Assembly: GCA_016297555.1 (NCBI GenBank)
Contig: JAEDGK010000033.1
Coordinates: forward strand, 1-18,392
Length of the DNA: 18,392 nucleotides
Direction: 5' to 3'
Source of the DNA: Clostridiaceae bacterium
Lineage (GTDB): Bacteria; Bacillota; Clostridia; Oscillospirales; Acutalibacteraceae
The translations under genes were made by a program, and so were the position numbers. Positions 1-8,100 of this stretch are shown piece after piece (the stretch's first letter is position 1; each line of letters opens with the position of its first letter). The notes beneath the pieces were generated by a model, which made no database searches, had not been told where the DNA came from, and saw only the letters and a program-made list of their open reading frames with translations.

Positions 1-10
1 GTATAAAATC

Positions 11-41
11 AGCAGCCGACGGTTTTAATCCGTCGGCTGCT
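11..41. terminator. Bidirectional intrinsic terminator
   Basis: A perfect 12-base-pair stem, AGCAGCCGACGG (11-22) with CCGTCGGCTGCT (30-41), encloses a 7-base loop. On the plus strand it is followed by a T-rich run (41-52). On the minus strand it is followed by GATTTTAT. It lies just beyond the stop of the M28 peptidase gene, so it should end that minus-strand transcript. The better T tract on the plus side suggests it also ends a plus-strand gene lying outside the window. Confidence 0.9.
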
Positions 42-62
42 TGTTTCTTGTTATAAAGATAA

Positions 63-1304
63 TTATTGCTTTGCGCCTGCGTCAAACATTTCAAGCGCCT
101 TTATGCTTGCTGCATAGCAGTTGGCAAGACCCTGTGCGTCCATGTTGTCATAGCTGTCGCGTCTTGTGTGATAATAGCTTTCGAGCTTGTGGTTAAGACC
201 CGTAACACCCGTTGAGCGGAAGCCTGCCTGAGCAAACGCCGCTGAATCCGTTGCACCGCCGAGAGGGGGAACCCAGCCCTTTTTGCAGGGAATATTTACA
301 GCCTCGGCAGCTTCCATAAACAGGTCGGAAACATCCTTGTCGGCAGCAACCGTGCCGTTAAGGTCGCGGTAGTTTGTCATAAGGAATTTAGGATCGTGAA
401 TGGTGTCATAGGAGAAAATGAAGGTGGGAACATCGTCAAATTCGCCCTTGTGCGCTTCGCACCATGCTTTTGCACCGCGAAGACCCGCTTCCTCAGAGCC
501 TGTCAGAACAACGCCGATTTCGGTGTTTTCAAATTCAATGCCCTCATCTTTAAGAGCCTTGAGAATTGCAATGCCCATATAGCAGCCGGAGAGGTTATCG
601 TTTGCGCCGTCAACAACTCTGCGGTAGTTAACCATAAAATAAAGACCGAAAAGGAAAGGAACGAATATCAAGCCCCAAAGAGCCGCTTTAACAATCGGGT
701 CGGAGATATCGGCAGCGCCGAAGCCAACGCCGTGCTTTACAAGATAAATGATTGAAAGAACTATGTAATAAACAGCGCCGACGCCGCAGATGATTGCGTG
801 ACCCTCAAAGCCGACGCCGCCCAATGCATAGTTAACGGGCCATTCCCATGCCGCGTCGGGGTGACCGTTGAAGATTATTCTTCTCTTGGTTTCGCCCGTG
901 CAGCTCTTGATTGCGGTTACATTGTGGCCTGTTTTCTCTTTAAAGAGGGGATCAATAACCTTTTTGTAAACACCGAACTCAAGAAGAACAATGGCAAGAC
1001 CTGCAATAATAAGAAGCAGAGAAATAATCGGTGCAAAGAAGAAAAAAGCGATGGCAAGAAGAACAAAGGTGATTGTGAAGAAAATCCAGCCGTAGAATGC
1101 GCCGGGATGTTCTTTAAAGGACTCAACCGAAACCTTTTCGCATCCGCAGTCTTTTTTGAGGACATCAGCCATGTATTCGCATGCCTGCTGCTCACCCTTG
1201 GAGCCGGGAGCTCTCTTTTCAAAGGTTTTGCATATATGAGTGATTTCATCAATCATATATTTTGCCGCCTGATCCTTCTTTTCAATGAGTTTTTTGAGAT
1301 CCAT
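63..1304 (-). CDS. M28-family metallopeptidase with four membrane segments
   Basis: The product has 413 residues and looks like a zinc aminopeptidase of the M28 family. Expected co-catalytic metal ligands are visible: H148 and D150 in NGHPD, D236 in GANDNLSG, E271/E272 in GSEEAG, D300 in SYD and H379 near the C terminus. Unusually, two hydrophobic hairpins interrupt the fold: about residues 71-90 plus 91-109, and 169-189 plus 204-226. Each is a pair, so all catalytic segments should lie on one side of the membrane. With no signal peptide and a charged N terminus, that side is probably the cytoplasm. Start ATG follows AGGAGG (1312-1317) at 7 bases. The gene has its own promoter and a terminator-like hairpin in its leader. 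The substrate cannot be told from sequence. Family assignment is fairly secure; the topology is inferred. Confidence 0.85.
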   Translation of the reverse strand: MDLKKLIEKKDQAAKYMIDEITHICKTFEKRAPGSKGEQQACEYMADVLKKDCGCEKVSVESFKEHPGAFYGWIFFTITFVLLAIAFFFFAPIISLLLIIAGLAIVLLEFGVYKKVIDPLFKEKTGHNVTAIKSCTGETKRRIIFNGHPDAAWEWPVNYALGGVGFEGHAIICGVGAVYYIVLSIIYLVKHGVGFGAADISDPIVKAALWGLIFVPFLFGLYFMVNYRRVVDGANDNLSGCYMGIAILKALKDEGIEFENTEIGVVLTGSEEAGLRGAKAWCEAHKGEFDDVPTFIFSYDTIHDPKFLMTNYRDLNGTVAADKDVSDLFMEAAEAVNIPCKKGWVPPLGGATDSAAFAQAGFRSTGVTGLNHKLESYYHTRRDSYDNMDAQGLANCYAASIKALEMFDAGAKQ

Positions 1305-1331
1305 AGGAAATCCTCCTTAAAAAACAAAAAT

Positions 1332-1359
1332 AAGGCGATTGAAAAAATCAAAACGCCTT
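1332..1359 (-). terminator. Intrinsic terminator / possible attenuator in the M28 leader
   Basis: Read on the minus strand, AAGGCG and CGCCTT (54-59 with 32-37 of the 1300s) form a 6-base-pair stem. A further TTGA/TCAA pairing continues inside it across a small internal loop. It is followed directly by A-TTTTT-G-TTTTTT (1331-1319), a near-perfect U tract. The M28 ribosome binding site starts one base beyond that tract. The element lies downstream of the M28 promoter, so it is well placed to attenuate M28 as well as to stop read-through from the EEP operon. Confidence 0.7.
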
Positions 1360-1366
1360 TGTCTGA

Positions 1367-1377
1367 TTAACAGTTAA
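1367..1377. promoter_or_regulatory. Palindrome at the M28 transcription start (possible operator)
   Basis: TTAAC-A-GTTAA is a perfect 11-base inverted repeat. It abuts the -10 hexamer and covers the predicted transcription start of the M28 promoter. A repressor bound here would block initiation. The site is short and AT-rich, so chance is possible. Confidence 0.3.
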
Positions 1378-1406
1378 ATATTAGCATTTTGATTAATGAT
1401 TGTCAA
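1378..1406 (-). promoter_or_regulatory. Sigma-A-type promoter for the M28 peptidase gene
   Basis: On the minus strand a consensus -35 TTGACA (1406-1401) is separated by exactly 17 bases from TAATAT (1383-1378). TGC just precedes the -10, giving an extended -10. This predicts a start near 1371 and a leader of about 65 bases before the M28 ATG. Confidence 0.8.
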
Positions 1407-1439
1407 TAGAAACAAAAACGAATAAGTGTATAATTTTGA

Positions 1440-2198
1440 TTATTTCAGCTCAATATCGGCATAAATTGCATTGTGGTCGGAATAAAATTTTCCGCCAATT
1501 TTTTTGTCGATAACCCTGAATTTCAAAGGCTTGACGGTTTTTTCGTCAACAAACACAAAATCGATGATGTGTTTGATTTCCTCGGGCATAAAGCCGTGGA
1601 AAGTCCACTTATCGTCGCTGTCGGGCGCCATGAAACGCGCGTCGCCCATATTACCGCTTATCATTGTTTTATAGCAGTCCGAGCCCTGTAAAACATTGAA
1701 GTCGCCCGTGCACACAACAGGCACGCCTTTGAAGGACGCCGCTTTTTCCTGAATCATTTTTGCGCCATTAATCTGAGCTGTTCTGCCCACATGGTCAAGG
1801 TGAGTGTTAAAGTGAATGTAGGATTTTCCGTTTTCCCTGTCGGTGAGGCGAACAAAGGTTGCGTTCCGTATGCAGGCGGAGTCCCAACCCTTTGAGGGCT
1901 TTTCGGGAGTTTCGGATATCCAGAAATTGCCGAAATCGCTCGCCGTGAACTTGTCTTTCAGATAAAAGACCGCGGAGAATTCGCCGCCTTCTTTTCCGTC
2001 ATCTCTGCCTACGCCTACATAATCATATTCGGGCAGACCCTCGCAGAGCGCGTGAATCCAGCCTATATGAGCCTCCTGAACGCCGAATGATGACGGCTTG
2101 GCTTCTTTGATGATTTGGCAAACGAGAGAGGTGCGGCCGGTCCACCAATGACCGTCCTTGCCTCCGCAGAGAACATTGAATGACATTATTCTGTACAT
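1440..2198 (-). CDS. Endonuclease/exonuclease/phosphatase-family hydrolase, cytosolic paralogue
   Basis: The 252-residue product has the complete EEP (DNase I-like) fold signature. Visible residues are N8 (SFNV), E42 (QEA), H133 and D136 (NTHLDH), D166 and N168 (GDFN), D213 (IIDFVFV) and the D241-H242 pair (SDHN). These are the metal-binding and catalytic positions of phosphodiesterases and phosphatases in this superfamily. No signal peptide is present, so it is probably cytoplasmic. Start ATG overlaps the stop of the upstream paralogue by one base (TAATG), with GGAGGT at 2207-2212, so the two are translationally coupled. Members act on nucleic acids, sphingolipids, inositol phosphates or other phosphoesters; the substrate here is unknown. 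It is the last gene of the malQ operon. Confidence 0.85.
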   Translation of the reverse strand: MYRIMSFNVLCGGKDGHWWTGRTSLVCQIIKEAKPSSFGVQEAHIGWIHALCEGLPEYDYVGVGRDDGKEGGEFSAVFYLKDKFTASDFGNFWISETPEKPSKGWDSACIRNATFVRLTDRENGKSYIHFNTHLDHVGRTAQINGAKMIQEKAASFKGVPVVCTGDFNVLQGSDCYKTMISGNMGDARFMAPDSDDKWTFHGFMPEEIKHIIDFVFVDEKTVKPLKFRVIDKKIGGKFYSDHNAIYADIELK

Positions 2199-3100
2199 TA
2201 TACATTACCTCCGTTAAAAAGAGTCATTTTTACTATTACGGGATGATGGTCGGACGCATAGATACCGTCAATCAAGGTTCTGTCAACGGTATAGCTTTCA
2301 ACCTTGCTGACAAGAGCGTTTACAAATATGAAGTCAATCGGCTTTGTTCTCGTCTTTTCGGTTGCTTCACTGTAGCCGTGATATGTTCCGCAGTTATCGG
2401 CGGTTTCGGCGAGATATTTTGTGTCGCTCATTCCGCATTCAAGAACTTTTTGGTACATTTCCGAGCCCTCGTCGGAATTCAGGTCGCCCGTGAAAACCGT
2501 GGGATAGTTTTGGCTTATTTTTGAAATCTTATCCGCAACAACGGCAACGGATTCAAGGCGGGCAATCTGACCGATATGGTCAAAATGAGCGTTGAAATGG
2601 GCGTAAACAAAGCCTGTTTCAACATCTTTTAAAACAGCATAGGAGCAAACCCTGTTCATCATTGCGTCCCAGCCGTGAGAAGGTATGTCGGGAGTTCTTG
2701 AGAGCCAGAAGGTTCCCGAATCAACCAATTCATATTTGTCTTTCTTATAAAATACGGGACTTGCTTCACCGCCGCCGTTATAATCTCTGCCCTTGCCGAC
2801 ATAGGCGTATTCGGGCATTGCCTCGGCAATGCGCTCAACCCAGCCCTCGTCAGCCTCCTCCAAGCCGAAGGAATCGGGCATATATCTGCGGATGTTTTCA
2901 ACAACGCGCGCCGTGCGGTTTTCGGGGGAACGCTCGCCCGTGCCCGCAACATAAACATTATAGGTCATTACCGTTACATCCTGAGTTATTGACGGCTCGG
3001 GGATTACGGCGGGATTGACGCTTTTAAGCTCAGAGGGAACATAAAACAGCGAAAGAATTGCTGTTATCAAAGACATAAATGCTGCAATAATTGAATTCAT
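2198..3100 (-). CDS. Endonuclease/exonuclease/phosphatase-family hydrolase with N-terminal membrane anchor or signal
   Basis: The product has 300 residues. Residues 4-20 form a hydrophobic segment, so it is probably exported or tethered to the membrane, followed by a proline-containing linker to about residue 41. The EEP domain then shows N48 (TYNV), E82, H172 and D175 (NAHFDH), D206 and N208 (GDLN), D256 (PIDFIFV) and D284-H285 (SDHH). It is clearly paralogous to the next gene: shared blocks such as FW.S.TP..PS.GWD point to a tandem duplication with a change of cell location. ATG overlaps the stop of the mutase gene by 4 bases (ATGA), with GGAG at 3105-3108. Substrate unknown. An extracellular nuclease or phosphodiesterase is possible. 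Confidence 0.83.
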   Translation of the reverse strand: MNSIIAAFMSLITAILSLFYVPSELKSVNPAVIPEPSITQDVTVMTYNVYVAGTGERSPENRTARVVENIRRYMPDSFGLEEADEGWVERIAEAMPEYAYVGKGRDYNGGGEASPVFYKKDKYELVDSGTFWLSRTPDIPSHGWDAMMNRVCSYAVLKDVETGFVYAHFNAHFDHIGQIARLESVAVVADKISKISQNYPTVFTGDLNSDEGSEMYQKVLECGMSDTKYLAETADNCGTYHGYSEATEKTRTKPIDFIFVNALVSKVESYTVDRTLIDGIYASDHHPVIVKMTLFNGGNV

Positions 3101-4626
3101 ATTTCTCCGTCCTTTTCAACAAAATTTTTAAGAGCAGTTATATCAAACATCTCAATGTTGTCCGCCTGAGAAACGGCGGCGAGAATGTCTGAGCACATTT
3201 TTATAATTCCGCCCTCTTCATCGCTTTCAGAATTGAGAACGGCAATCGGGTCATGAACGCTCAGGCGAAGCAGAAACCAGCCGTTTCCGCACGAGCTGTC
3301 GGTTTTTATTCTTATTCCCTCATAATTATCGGGGCATACGCTCCAGCCGCTGATGCTTTCAGCTTTATTTTCCAAAAACGAAATCAGTTTTTCGCCCTCG
3401 TCCCTGAAGTTGTCGCTCAGAATTTTGAAGCGCAGTTCTTTTTCTTCAACCGGCTCACGCAGATTTTCAATAAGGCTTTCAAGGCTTTTGCTCTGCTTTG
3501 CAAGCGCGGCGGACAGAATGATAAGCTTTGTTATAAGATAAGCGCCGTCGTCAAGAAAATAGTTTTCGGCAAACGCCGCGTGACCGGAGGTTTCCATGGC
3601 AAGCGGGCATTTAATTCCGCTTTCGTTAAGCTCGATTTGCTTGTTGATAACATTGCGGTAGCCTCTTTTAAATCGCAGATGCTTTCCGCCGTTTTCGGCA
3701 ATGAATTCAGCCAAGCCGTCCGAGGTAACGCTGTCGGTGACGATTGTTCCGCCCGGGCAGGAGTCAAGCGCAACTTTTGAAGCAAGAGCAACAAGGCGGT
3801 TGCGGTTAATTTCAAATCCGCCTTTTCCGACGCAGGCGGCTCTGTCAACATCGGTGTCAAATATAACGCCGATATCCGCGCCCGCCGAGGCAGTTGCCTT
3901 AGAAACGCAGTCCATGGCTTCTGAATTTTCGGGGTTCGGCGCATGGTTCGGGAAGTTGCCGTCAGGCTCGAGATAAAGGCTGCCCGATATATCCGCTCCG
4001 AGCGGCTCGAGCACATCACGGGCATAAAATCCGCCTGCACCGTTGCCTGCGTCAACAACTATTTTCATTCCCCTGAGAGGATGGAGCCTGTCTGACGCGT
4101 CAACTCCGTTTATAATCATTTCGCGCAGAAGCTCCGCATAGCGTTTCATAAAATCACAGGGCACGCTTTCGCCGTTTTCCGCGCCGAGCGGGGAGGGGAT
4201 TTCGGCGGCTTTTTTGAGAATATCGGCAATGTCTGAGCCGTCAAGTCCGCCGTCACGGGTAAAGAATTTCAAGCCGTTTCTGTCTTTGGGGTGGTGGCTT
4301 GCGGTTATCTGCACAGAGCCGTCACAACCCATTTCAACCGTTGTCATAAACATTGCGGGCGTTGAGCTCAGACCGCAGTCCGCAACGCTGACTCCGTTTG
4401 ACACAAGAGCTTTAATTACCGCGTTTTTAATTCTCTGAGCGGAAAGGCGGCTGTCATGCCCTACCGACACATAAAGCCTGCTTTTGCCCGATTTTGCTTT
4501 GAGCCACAAAACGAATGCCGCCGTGCAGCGCATTATCATTTCATCGCTCATATAAAGGGGATTGCTTTCGTCGCCGAGAGCAAATCCGCGGATATCGCTT
4601 CCGCTTTTAAAATGCGAAAAATCCAT
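3097..4626 (-). CDS. Phosphoglucomutase / phosphomannomutase (alpha-D-phosphohexomutase family)
   Basis: The 509-residue product interconverts hexose 1- and 6-phosphates in the cytoplasm. All four family landmarks are visible. The phosphoserine loop is TASHHP with S110. The metal-binding loop DTDVDR spans 257-262. The sugar-specificity loop ETSGH spans 345-349. The C-terminal phosphate-binding region holds R454, S456, N465 and E467. The last is the variant R.S..DP...N.ES form, not RPSGTEP. The active-site loop has a second histidine (ASHHP) where ASHNP is usual. Glucose versus mannose preference cannot be settled. Linkage to malQ favours feeding glucose 1-phosphate into glycolysis. ATG has AGGAGG within 4633-4638, 14 bases after the DUF2461 stop. 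Confidence 0.9.
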   Translation of the reverse strand: MDFSHFKSGSDIRGFALGDESNPLYMSDEMIMRCTAAFVLWLKAKSGKSRLYVSVGHDSRLSAQRIKNAVIKALVSNGVSVADCGLSSTPAMFMTTVEMGCDGSVQITASHHPKDRNGLKFFTRDGGLDGSDIADILKKAAEIPSPLGAENGESVPCDFMKRYAELLREMIINGVDASDRLHPLRGMKIVVDAGNGAGGFYARDVLEPLGADISGSLYLEPDGNFPNHAPNPENSEAMDCVSKATASAGADIGVIFDTDVDRAACVGKGGFEINRNRLVALASKVALDSCPGGTIVTDSVTSDGLAEFIAENGGKHLRFKRGYRNVINKQIELNESGIKCPLAMETSGHAAFAENYFLDDGAYLITKLIILSAALAKQSKSLESLIENLREPVEEKELRFKILSDNFRDEGEKLISFLENKAESISGWSVCPDNYEGIRIKTDSSCGNGWFLLRLSVHDPIAVLNSESDEEGGIIKMCSDILAAVSQADNIEMFDITALKNFVEKDGEI

Positions 4627-4640
4627 TTAATTCCTCCTTT

Positions 4641-5327
4641 TCAGCGGTTATCTTCGATAAAATATTTGTCCGAAACGCCGAGCAGAAATTTATACATCGG
4701 CGTGAATGCTTTATAAGTTTTACGCATTATTTTTATAATTGTTTCATCCGCAAGCTCATCAAGGTTTTCGGAAGACAGAATAAAATAAAGCTCCTTGCAG
4801 TTGTAATATTCTTCAAGCCCCTCGGGGCAGTCGGAATAGCCTCTCTTATATTTGTCGGCGCTCAGATTTGCGCCCGCTTTTTTGCACTCTTCGGCAGCTT
4901 TGAGAAAATCGGATGGATTTTCACGCAGAGCCTTTCTGAAAAGCTTCATAAGCCCCGCTTCGTTGCCGAAAAAGCCTACTCCGAGCGAATATTCACGGGG
5001 AGTAACCTCAAACCACATACAGGGATAACAGCGCCATTCATATTTCGGGCGCATAAACATTATCCACATATTTTCGCGGTAAAGCGTTTTATCGTGGGTG
5101 AATCTTGTGTCGCGGCGCACTCTTGAAACCATTTTTGACGGAACGGTATTCATAATCGGGTCAACCGTCAGAAGCTCTGTTCCGATGATTTCGGCAAGTT
5201 GGCGCATAGGCACGGTCATAGCGGCTTTAATCTGCTCCTTGTGTTCTTCATAGTATTCCTTTGAATCTCTGAAGCGGTTGTCAGCCATCAGAAAAAGCGC
5301 ATCACGCGTTATGCCTTTGTATTCCAT
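4641..5327 (-). CDS. DUF2461-family protein (TIGR02453-like)
   Basis: The 228-residue product matches the DUF2461 pattern. It has an N-terminal helix-rich part with the family's 'NR..SKEYYEEHK' region (17-30), a basic core RRDTRFTHDK (71-80), a following N-M pair (86-87), a WFEV.P strand (105-110) and GVGFF (116-120). Family length is usually about 210-230 residues, so it is full length. It has no signal peptide or membrane segment. No biochemical function is established for the family as far as I know. ATG lies 3 bases after the stop of the upstream PLP enzyme. The nearest purine-rich Shine-Dalgarno candidate (GGGG, about 12 bases upstream) is poor, so translation is probably coupled to the upstream gene. 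Confidence 0.8.
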   Translation of the reverse strand: MEYKGITRDALFLMADNRFRDSKEYYEEHKEQIKAAMTVPMRQLAEIIGTELLTVDPIMNTVPSKMVSRVRRDTRFTHDKTLYRENMWIMFMRPKYEWRCYPCMWFEVTPREYSLGVGFFGNEAGLMKLFRKALRENPSDFLKAAEECKKAGANLSADKYKRGYSDCPEGLEEYYNCKELYFILSSENLDELADETIIKIMRKTYKAFTPMYKFLLGVSDKYFIEDNR

Positions 5328-5330
5328 ATC

Positions 5331-6599
5331 TTAAAGCAGCCCCTTTTTGTAAAGTCCGTCTGCGGCAAGGTTGATTGCCGTTTTTGCCGAGTGGAAGTTA
5401 ATTCCTCCCTGCATCCAGACTGCAAATGGCTCGCGCAGGGGAGCGTCTGCGGAAAGCTCGATTGACGAGCCGAGAATGAACGCGCCCGCCGCCATTATAA
5501 CCTTGCTGTCATAGCCCGGCATATCCCAAGGCTCGGGCACAACAAAAGAGTCAATCGGTGCGCCGCTCTGAATTCCGCGGCAATATTCAATAAGCGTTTC
5601 GGGGGTTTTAAGGCAGAGCGCCTGAATGATATCGCAGCGCTTTTCGCTGCTTGTCGGAGTAACCTCAAAGCCGAGGCTTTCAAAGAGAGCGGCGGCATAA
5701 ACTGCCGACATAAGCGCTTGACCTACAACATGAGGCGCGTTGAATATGCCCATAAACATATTCCTGTTTTCACCGAGAGTGCAGCCGACCTCTTTGCCGA
5801 GTCCGGGAGTTGTAGCCCTGTAAGAGCAAAGCTCCACAAGCTCTTTTTTGCCCGCTATGTAGCCGCCGGTTCTTGCAATGGAGCCGCCGGCATTTTTAAT
5901 AAGCGAGCCTGCCATAAGGTCAGCTCCGACCTGCGTAGGCTCGGTTTTCTCAACAAGCTCGCCGTAGCAGTTGTCAACCATTACAACCGCATCGCATTTT
6001 GAATGAACGAGCGAGGCGATTTCGCCGATTTCGTCAACCGAAAGGCTCGGGCGCAGGCTGTATCCCCTTGAACGCTGGATATAAACCATTTTCGGCTTGA
6101 TTTCAAGCGCCTTTTCGATTGCGGCAAGGTCGGGTCTGCCGTCGCTTCCGAGGTCAACCTGAGCATATTTCACTCCGAAATCCTTTAAAGAGCCCATGCC
6201 CTCTCCGCTCAGACCGATAACGCTGTGGATTGTGTCATAGGGAGTGCCCGTAACGCAGAGCATTGTGTCGCCCGGGCGCAGAACACCGAAAAGAGCAATG
6301 CCGAGGGTGTGAGTGCCGCAGGTGAAGCTGTGGCGGACTATTGCGTCCTCCGCACCGAAAATATCGGCGTATATTCTGTCAAGCTTTTCTCTGCCCGTGT
6401 CGCCGTAGCCGTAGCCCGTAGAGCCTGCAAAATCCGCTTCGCTGACCTTGTTGCGTATGAAAGCGGAAAGAACCTTTTGTTGGTTATATTCCGCTATATC
6501 GTCTATTTCTTCAAACTTTGCCTTTGCTTTTTTAAGCGCGGCTTCGCCTGCCGCCTTGATTTTGTCGCTGATTTCAAAAAAACTGTTTTCCGTTTTCAT
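5331..6599 (-). CDS. Methionine gamma-lyase family / 'aluminium resistance' PLP enzyme (PF06838)
   Basis: The 422-residue product is a fold-type I PLP enzyme of the family often annotated as methionine gamma-lyase family or aluminium resistance protein (B. subtilis YnbB type). The cofactor aspartate is in VMVDNCYGE (D209). The Schiff-base lysine is K235 in GSLIKNAGG. A glycine-rich GYGYGDTGR loop (62-70) and the SFTCGTHT phosphate-binding region (91-98) are also present. It has no signal peptide. The true substrate of this family is poorly established, so the lyase name should be treated as a family label. ATG is 5 bases after the malQ stop, with AAGG-AAGG purines reaching into the malQ end. 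Its place in a carbohydrate-flavoured operon is unexpected. Confidence 0.85.
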   Translation of the reverse strand: MKTENSFFEISDKIKAAGEAALKKAKAKFEEIDDIAEYNQQKVLSAFIRNKVSEADFAGSTGYGYGDTGREKLDRIYADIFGAEDAIVRHSFTCGTHTLGIALFGVLRPGDTMLCVTGTPYDTIHSVIGLSGEGMGSLKDFGVKYAQVDLGSDGRPDLAAIEKALEIKPKMVYIQRSRGYSLRPSLSVDEIGEIASLVHSKCDAVVMVDNCYGELVEKTEPTQVGADLMAGSLIKNAGGSIARTGGYIAGKKELVELCSYRATTPGLGKEVGCTLGENRNMFMGIFNAPHVVGQALMSAVYAAALFESLGFEVTPTSSEKRCDIIQALCLKTPETLIEYCRGIQSGAPIDSFVVPEPWDMPGYDSKVIMAAGAFILGSSIELSADAPLREPFAVWMQGGINFHSAKTAINLAADGLYKKGLL

Positions 6600-6604
6600 T
6601 TTCC

Positions 6605-8038
6605 TTACCTTCTGTAAATTCTGTTTAGTGATTTAAAAAATTCCTTGTCGGAGTTCTGAAGCTGCTCTTTTGTTACTCTGTAGCTCCAGTTTCCGCCTGC
6701 AACGCCGGGGGTATTAATTCTCGTGTCGGAGCCGTACATCAGAAAATCCTGAATGGGGATAATCGCAAGCTTGCTGACGCTTGCAAAAATTGCTCTCAAA
6801 AACAGGGGGCAGGCTCCGCCCCAATCTCCGCCCGAAAAGCCGCAGTATTCCAAAGCCCTGCGGCGAACATCCTCGCTGCTTTCCCACAGGAAGCCGAACA
6901 AGGTGTTGTTATCGTGCGTTCCCGAGTAGGCAACCGAGTTGGCGATATAATTATGCGGCAGATGAATACTGTCGCTCCCGTCAAGAAAACCGAACTGAAA
7001 AACGCGCATTCCGGGGAATCCGCTTTCATCCACCAGCTCGCGCACTTCGTCCGTTATGTCGCCGAGATCCTCGGCGATTATCAGCTTATCGTCGTGCCCC
7101 TGCTTGACGGCATTAATAAATTCTATGCCGGGTCCTTTTATCCAAGCTCCGTTTTTTGCAGTTTTTTCGCCTGCGGGCACCGCCCAATATGCCTCAATCG
7201 CTCGGAAATGGTCGATGCGCACGCCGTCAAACATTTCCAAAGCGTGATTCATTCTGTCTTTCCACCAGGCATAGCCCGTCTTTTTCAGCTCATCCCAATC
7301 ATAAAGCGGATTTCCCCAAAGCTGACCGTCCTCGGCAAAATAATCGGGAGGAACTCCCGCAACTCTGAGGGGATAGCCTTTTTCGTCAAGCTGAAACAGA
7401 CTGCGGTTTTCCCAAACATCGCTGCTGTCATCGGAAACATAAATGGGTATGTCGCCGATAATGCGGATGCCCTTTGAATTGGCGTAATCCTTAACCTCCG
7501 CCCATTGACTGAAAAACTCATACTGAATGAATTTCCACATTCCGAGCGTTTCTTCGTCGGTTATTTCGCTGATTTCCCATTCCTGCCACGGCTTGCATCC
7601 GTTTTCGGAGCGCAGAGTCATAAATCGGCAAAACGCCTCCAAATGCGGGTGATTGTTGATGAATTCATCGGCTCGGTCACGGTTCGTGAAATTGGAATAC
7701 GCTTTTTTCAGCAGAGGCATACGCTCCTTTGACAGCCGCTCAAATTCAGCGGTATAAGGCGTGTTTTGCCTGCATTTTTCAAGGTCATCGGAGCTTATCA
7801 GTCCGTCGGCATAAAGTTTTTCGGGGTCGATAAAATACGGATTGCCGCCGAAAGCCGAAAAAGACTTATACGGTGAATTATATTCATCGGTCACGGTGAA
7901 CGGCAGCACCTGCCAGACAGAGAAACCGCATTCTGAAAGAAAATCAATGAATTCAAACGCACTTTTTCCGAATGTTCCGATTGAATAGTCGCCGTAAAGC
8001 GAGGAAATATGCATCAGAATTCCGCTGCTTCGTTTCAT
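6605..8038 (-). CDS. malQ: 4-alpha-glucanotransferase (amylomaltase, GH77)
   Basis: The 477-residue cytosolic enzyme transfers alpha-1,4-glucan segments between maltodextrins and releases glucose. GH77 motifs are complete: substrate loop PIYVSDDSSDVW (198-209), nucleophile D276 in VRIDHFR, acid/base E323 in IIAEDLG and transition-state aspartate D376 in YSGTHDNNT. The N terminus SSGILMHISSL is typical of the bacterial group. Length is close to the usual 480-500. ATG is preceded by AAAGGTG (8046-8052) at 7 bases. It is the first gene of the minus-strand run and faces the SIS/GH84 operon across a 139-base divergent promoter region. The downstream hexose-phosphate mutase could handle glucose 1-phosphate made from the same dextrins by a phosphorylase not in this window. 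Confidence 0.93.
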   Translation of the reverse strand: MKRSSGILMHISSLYGDYSIGTFGKSAFEFIDFLSECGFSVWQVLPFTVTDEYNSPYKSFSAFGGNPYFIDPEKLYADGLISSDDLEKCRQNTPYTAEFERLSKERMPLLKKAYSNFTNRDRADEFINNHPHLEAFCRFMTLRSENGCKPWQEWEISEITDEETLGMWKFIQYEFFSQWAEVKDYANSKGIRIIGDIPIYVSDDSSDVWENRSLFQLDEKGYPLRVAGVPPDYFAEDGQLWGNPLYDWDELKKTGYAWWKDRMNHALEMFDGVRIDHFRAIEAYWAVPAGEKTAKNGAWIKGPGIEFINAVKQGHDDKLIIAEDLGDITDEVRELVDESGFPGMRVFQFGFLDGSDSIHLPHNYIANSVAYSGTHDNNTLFGFLWESSEDVRRRALEYCGFSGGDWGGACPLFLRAIFASVSKLAIIPIQDFLMYGSDTRINTPGVAGGNWSYRVTKEQLQNSDKEFFKSLNRIYRR

Positions 8039-8068
8039 AGCTGAACACCTTTCATTTTGATTTACTGA

Positions 8069-8074
8069 ATTATA
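8069..8074 (-). promoter_or_regulatory. Probable -10 element for the malQ operon
   Basis: A perfect TATAAT lies on the minus strand 31 bases upstream of the malQ ATG. The matching -35 region (about 8091-8098) is AT-rich and poor, so an activator may be needed or the promoter may be weak. Confidence 0.5.
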
Positions 8075-8100
8075 TCATAAGAAGTAATAAAAATAAAGTA

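Noticed and set aside
396..1370. Plus-strand open frames opposite the M28 gene (396-755, 798-1370)
   Set aside because: They lie antisense to a gene with a full catalytic motif set, and their translations show no domain. They are shadows of the coding strand.
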